Below, piece after piece: positions 61,900 through 64,000 of a DNA stretch of 64,000 nucleotides. This DNA comes from Saprospiraceae bacterium (GTDB lineage: Bacteria > Bacteroidota > Bacteroidia > Chitinophagales > Saprospiraceae): positions 1 through 64,000 of the forward strand of contig JADJPZ010000003.1 in NCBI GenBank assembly GCA_016713025.1, read 5' to 3'. Within the stretch, counting starts at the first letter, position 1; each line of letters starts with the position of its first letter. Under the pieces are notes generated by a model. The model worked only from the letters and a program-made list of their open reading frames with translations. It was not told the origin of the DNA and did no database searches. Made by a program: the position numbers and the translations under genes.

Positions 61900-61999
61900 G
61901 CGCATCACATGTATATGCTGCAATGTGCTGTTAATTACAATCAACGCATTGCAAATGCTTGATGTATGGGATCGAAGTTACAAACTTCGACCATCAGGG
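61900..61999. repeat. Dispersed palindromic repeat, partial copy B3
   Basis: Shares AGCGCATCACATG, then TTACAATCAACGCATTGCAA, ATGCTTGATGTATGGGATCG and the palindrome CGAAGTTACAAACTTCG with B1; the left hairpin arm is shortened. Confidence 0.75.
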
Positions 62000-62050
62000 T
62001 TTGTGTCAGATATAAATGATACTATTTCGGACGCCATCATCTCTCGCTGA

Positions 62051-62390
62051 GATGCGCTTTATTCAATATTCTGATTTCAATCAAAGCATGAAAATGCAAT
62101 ATTTATATGTAGTACAGTTTTGTCCGTATCGCTCACCAGTCCTCCTACGTCGGCTTAGTGGTCGAAGGGTTTTCACCTATCCAAAAGCATTAAACCCTGT
62201 CACATCCATACCTGTGATGAGCAGATGGATATCATGTGTGCCTTCGTAAGTCACTACAGACTCCAGATTCATCATGTGGCGCATGATTGGATATTCGCCG
62301 GTGATGCCCATACCACCGTGGATTTGTCGCGCTTCTCTTGCTATCTCGAGTGCCATATTGACATTGTTTCGTTTTGCCATCGATATCTGT
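62051..62390. repeat. Tandem duplication, copy 1 (340 bp)
   Basis: Begins GATGCGCTTTATTCAATATT and ends GATATCTGT just before the same start recurs at 62391. It contains a 3' fragment of the acyl-CoA dehydrogenase gene (62177-62390, minus strand) with about ten substitutions relative to copy 2. Confidence 0.88.
62177..62390 (-). pseudogene. Duplicated 3' fragment of the acyl-CoA dehydrogenase gene
   Basis: Codes for 67-70 residues, MAKRNNVNMALEIAREARQ through the catalytic-Glu segment VVTYEGTHDIHLLI to NAFG and stop, identical at protein level to the end of the gene at 62686. It lacks start, signals and the rest of the enzyme. A by-product of the 340-bp tandem duplication. Confidence 0.88.
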
Positions 62391-62899
62391 GATGCGCTTT
62401 ATTCAATATTCTGATTTCAATCAAAGCATGAAAATGTAATATTTATAGGGTGTATTTCCTATTTTCGCTTCATATTAAAAATCACCATTTTATTATTTTG
62501 CGATTCAGGCAAGATATCTTCCTATATTGCATCGTAGCTGTAAGCTACGACGAACAAACGAAACTTGATAAGAAATCGAGCAAAGGGCGAAAAAAATGAA
62601 ATGCACCCTATTTATATGTAGTACAGTTTTACCCGTATCGCTCACCAGTCCTCCTACGTCGGCTTAGTGGTCGATGGGTTTTCAGTTACCCAAAAGCATT
62701 AAATCCCGTCACATCCATGCCCGTGATGAGCAGATGGATATCATGTGTGCCTTCGTAAGTCACTACAGACTCCAGATTCATCATGTGGCGCATGATAGGA
62801 TATTCGCCGGTGATGCCCATACCACCGTGGATTTGTCGCGCTTCTCTTGCTATCTCGAGTGCCATATTGACATTGTTTCGTTTTGCCATCGATATCTGT
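62391..62899. repeat. Tandem duplication, copy 2, interrupted by MITE
   Basis: Same 340-bp unit as 62051-62390 but interrupted at 62447 by a 163-bp MITE plus its 6-bp target duplication. The distal part is the true 3' end of the acyl-CoA dehydrogenase gene. Confidence 0.88.
62447..62609. mobile_element. 163-bp MITE with 6-bp target duplication
   Basis: Terminal inverted repeats AGGGTGTATTTC and GAAATGCACCCT (11/12 complementary), direct repeats ATTTAT on both sides (62441-62446, 62610-62615), internal hairpin TCGTAGCT-GTA-AGCTACGA. Copy 1 of the flanking duplication preserves the empty site AATATTTATATGTAG, confirming insertion. Confidence 0.92.
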
Positions 62900-63887
62900 G
62901 CAGGAGTGGCTTTACCGTCATTGGCCAGTGTGCCCAGCCGCCATGCCAGTAATTGTGCTTTGGTGATTTCTGTGATCATCTCAGCAAGTTTTTTTTGAGT
63001 GAGCTGAAACTGACCTAATTTTTACCAAATTGATCTCTTTCTTTACTGTATCTTAAGGCAGAGTCATAGCAATCCAATGCCGCACCGATAGCTCCCCAGG
63101 CGATGCCATATCTTGCTTTTGACAGACATCCGAGCGGGCCTTTCAGACCTGATACATTAGGTAGTAGATTGGCTTTGGGAACACGTACATCTTCAAAGAC
63201 CAGTTCGCCAGTGACTGACGCACGAAGAGACCATTTGCCATGAATCTCAGGTGCCGAAAAACCTTTCATATCCTTTTCTACTATCAGTCCTCTGATGATG
63301 CCTTCCTTGTCTTTTGCCCACACCACCGCGATATCGGCAACCGGAGAATTGGTAATCCACATCTTTGCACCATTGAGTATATATGCATCACCGTCATCCA
63401 CTATATTGGTCACCATTCCTGAAGGATTGGACCCATGATCGGGTTCTGTAAGGCCAAAACATCCTATAAACTCTCCACTTCCAAGCTTAGGAAGGTATTT
63501 TTTCCTTTGCTCTTCGTTACCATACTTATAGATGGGATACATCACCAAAGACCCTTGTACAGAGGCCATAGAACGTATTCCTGAATCTCCACGTTCGAGT
63601 TCCTGCATGATGATGCCATAGGCTATCTCGTCCATACCGCCACCACCATATTCAGCAGGGAGTGATGGTCCGAATGCACCCACATCTGCCAATCCTTTGA
63701 ATAAGTGAGCAGGACAGGCGGCCCTATTGGCATAATCTTCTATGATCGGGCTGACTTCCTGTTTTACCCAATCCCTGACTGCATCCCGAGCTAATAAATG
63801 ATCTTCACTTAGTAACTCATCGATAGCGTAATAATCATGGTGTTCATACAAATCTGTCTTGGCTGATTTTTTAATTTCGTGGCTCAT
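62686..63887 (-). pseudogene. Acyl-CoA dehydrogenase, glutaryl-CoA dehydrogenase-like (one frameshift)
   Basis: Start ATG 63887 (MSHEIKKSAKTDLYEHHDYY). Landmarks: LPAEYGGGGMDEIAYGIIMQ, GCFGLTEPDHGSNPSGMVT (FAD/substrate), YILNGAKMWITNSPVADIAVVWAK, GKWSLRASVTGELVFEDVRVPK, and the catalytic Glu in TYEGTHDIHLLI, a GCDH-like motif. The first frame ends QFGKN-stop at 63015; the second resumes LGQFQLTQKKLAEMITEITKAQ. Adding one A to the A5 run at about 63021 restores GKKLGQFQL, so the gene is probably intact, about 400 aa. It oxidises glutaryl-CoA or a related acyl-CoA in lysine/tryptophan-type catabolism. Its 3' end is duplicated downstream. Confidence 0.88.
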
Positions 63888-63923
63888 ATTCAATGTTTTT
63901 TTTTGCATTATACAATACTGTAG

Positions 63924-63931
63924 CAAAGGTA
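63924..63931 (-). promoter_or_regulatory. -7 element of the acyl-CoA dehydrogenase gene
   Basis: Minus-strand TACCTTTG about 37 bases before the ATG at 63887; no TTG at ideal distance was seen. Confidence 0.5.
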
Positions 63932-64000
63932 ACTTTAAGTAAGCAAATCATTGATCAAAGCATAAAAGTATCTTTCAATTTTTTTCAGATTTGGGTTAAT

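Larger units (their letters stand above)
60987..62050. other. Intergenic kilobase with structured element and repeat B3
   Basis: No gene supported. Notable: strong nested hairpins at about 61125-61225, a short ATAT tract at about 61809-61827, and repeat B3 at 61900-61999. Confidence 0.5.

Overview
The window looks like chromosomal DNA of a Bacteroidota bacterium, most plausibly a Saprospiraceae/Chitinophagales-type environmental lineage. It is AT-rich, promoters follow the Bacteroidota -33/-7 pattern (TTG, about 19-22 bases, TAnnTTTG), and secreted proteins carry type IX secretion (T9SS) C-terminal sorting domains. RteC, Bacteroidota-type tyrosine integrase and prenylglyceryl-phosphate synthase genes fit the same assignment. 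No species call is possible from the sequence alone.

Layout. (1) About 1-18.4 kb is accessory DNA ending at a tRNA-Arg gene. It holds a leftward five-gene operon (unknown ~200-aa protein, XRE-ImmA, small Ser/Ala-rich protein, MmeI-like DNA methyltransferase, AlbA_2-type ATPase) whose frames are broken by many single-base indels. Next come an unassigned GC-richer kilobase, a small mercury-type operon (ArsR regulator, MerTP, GDCCVxC protein), a DUF1905/DUF2461 pair, two tandem paralogous small genes, and a leftward cassette with DUF5675 and holin-like proteins. A small HTH gene behind 11-bp iterons, an IS256-family element with an 8-bp target duplication in the end of rteC, and a tyrosine integrase follow. 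The integrase sits beside the 3' end of tRNA-Arg(TCT), with clustered GTCGC sites between them, as expected of an integrated island. (2) 18.5-29 kb holds a MoxR/ChlI-type ATPase, surface proteins, anmK, tRNA-Leu, and a thioredoxin-like protein paired with a cytochrome c/copper monooxygenase. (3) 29.3-35.1 kb is a complete leftward rRNA operon (16S, tRNA-Ile, tRNA-Ala, 23S, 5S, terminator) with two candidate promoters. (4) 35.2-51 kb is mostly housekeeping: rsgA, a GGGPS/PcrB-like synthase, an EamA transporter, pheS, a deleted O-antigen-ligase-like gene, nadE, an M16 protease, rpsT, an Omp85-like barrel and a fused E1 dehydrogenase. A purine-only minisatellite lies before the last. (5) 51.4-61 kb is a run of secreted genes (GIN-domain protein, T9SS proteins, subtilase with beta-helix). 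(6) 62-64 kb holds a glutaryl-CoA-dehydrogenase-like gene whose 3' end is duplicated in tandem and interrupted by a MITE.

The most notable structure outside genes is a set of small dispersed palindromic elements: a 167-bp TIR family with a related 171-bp copy, a second hairpin family near the T9SS genes, short REP-like hairpins, and a 163-bp MITE with a visible target duplication. Many frameshifts fall at homopolymers and leave the protein signal intact in another frame, so some 'pseudogenes' here may be consensus errors.
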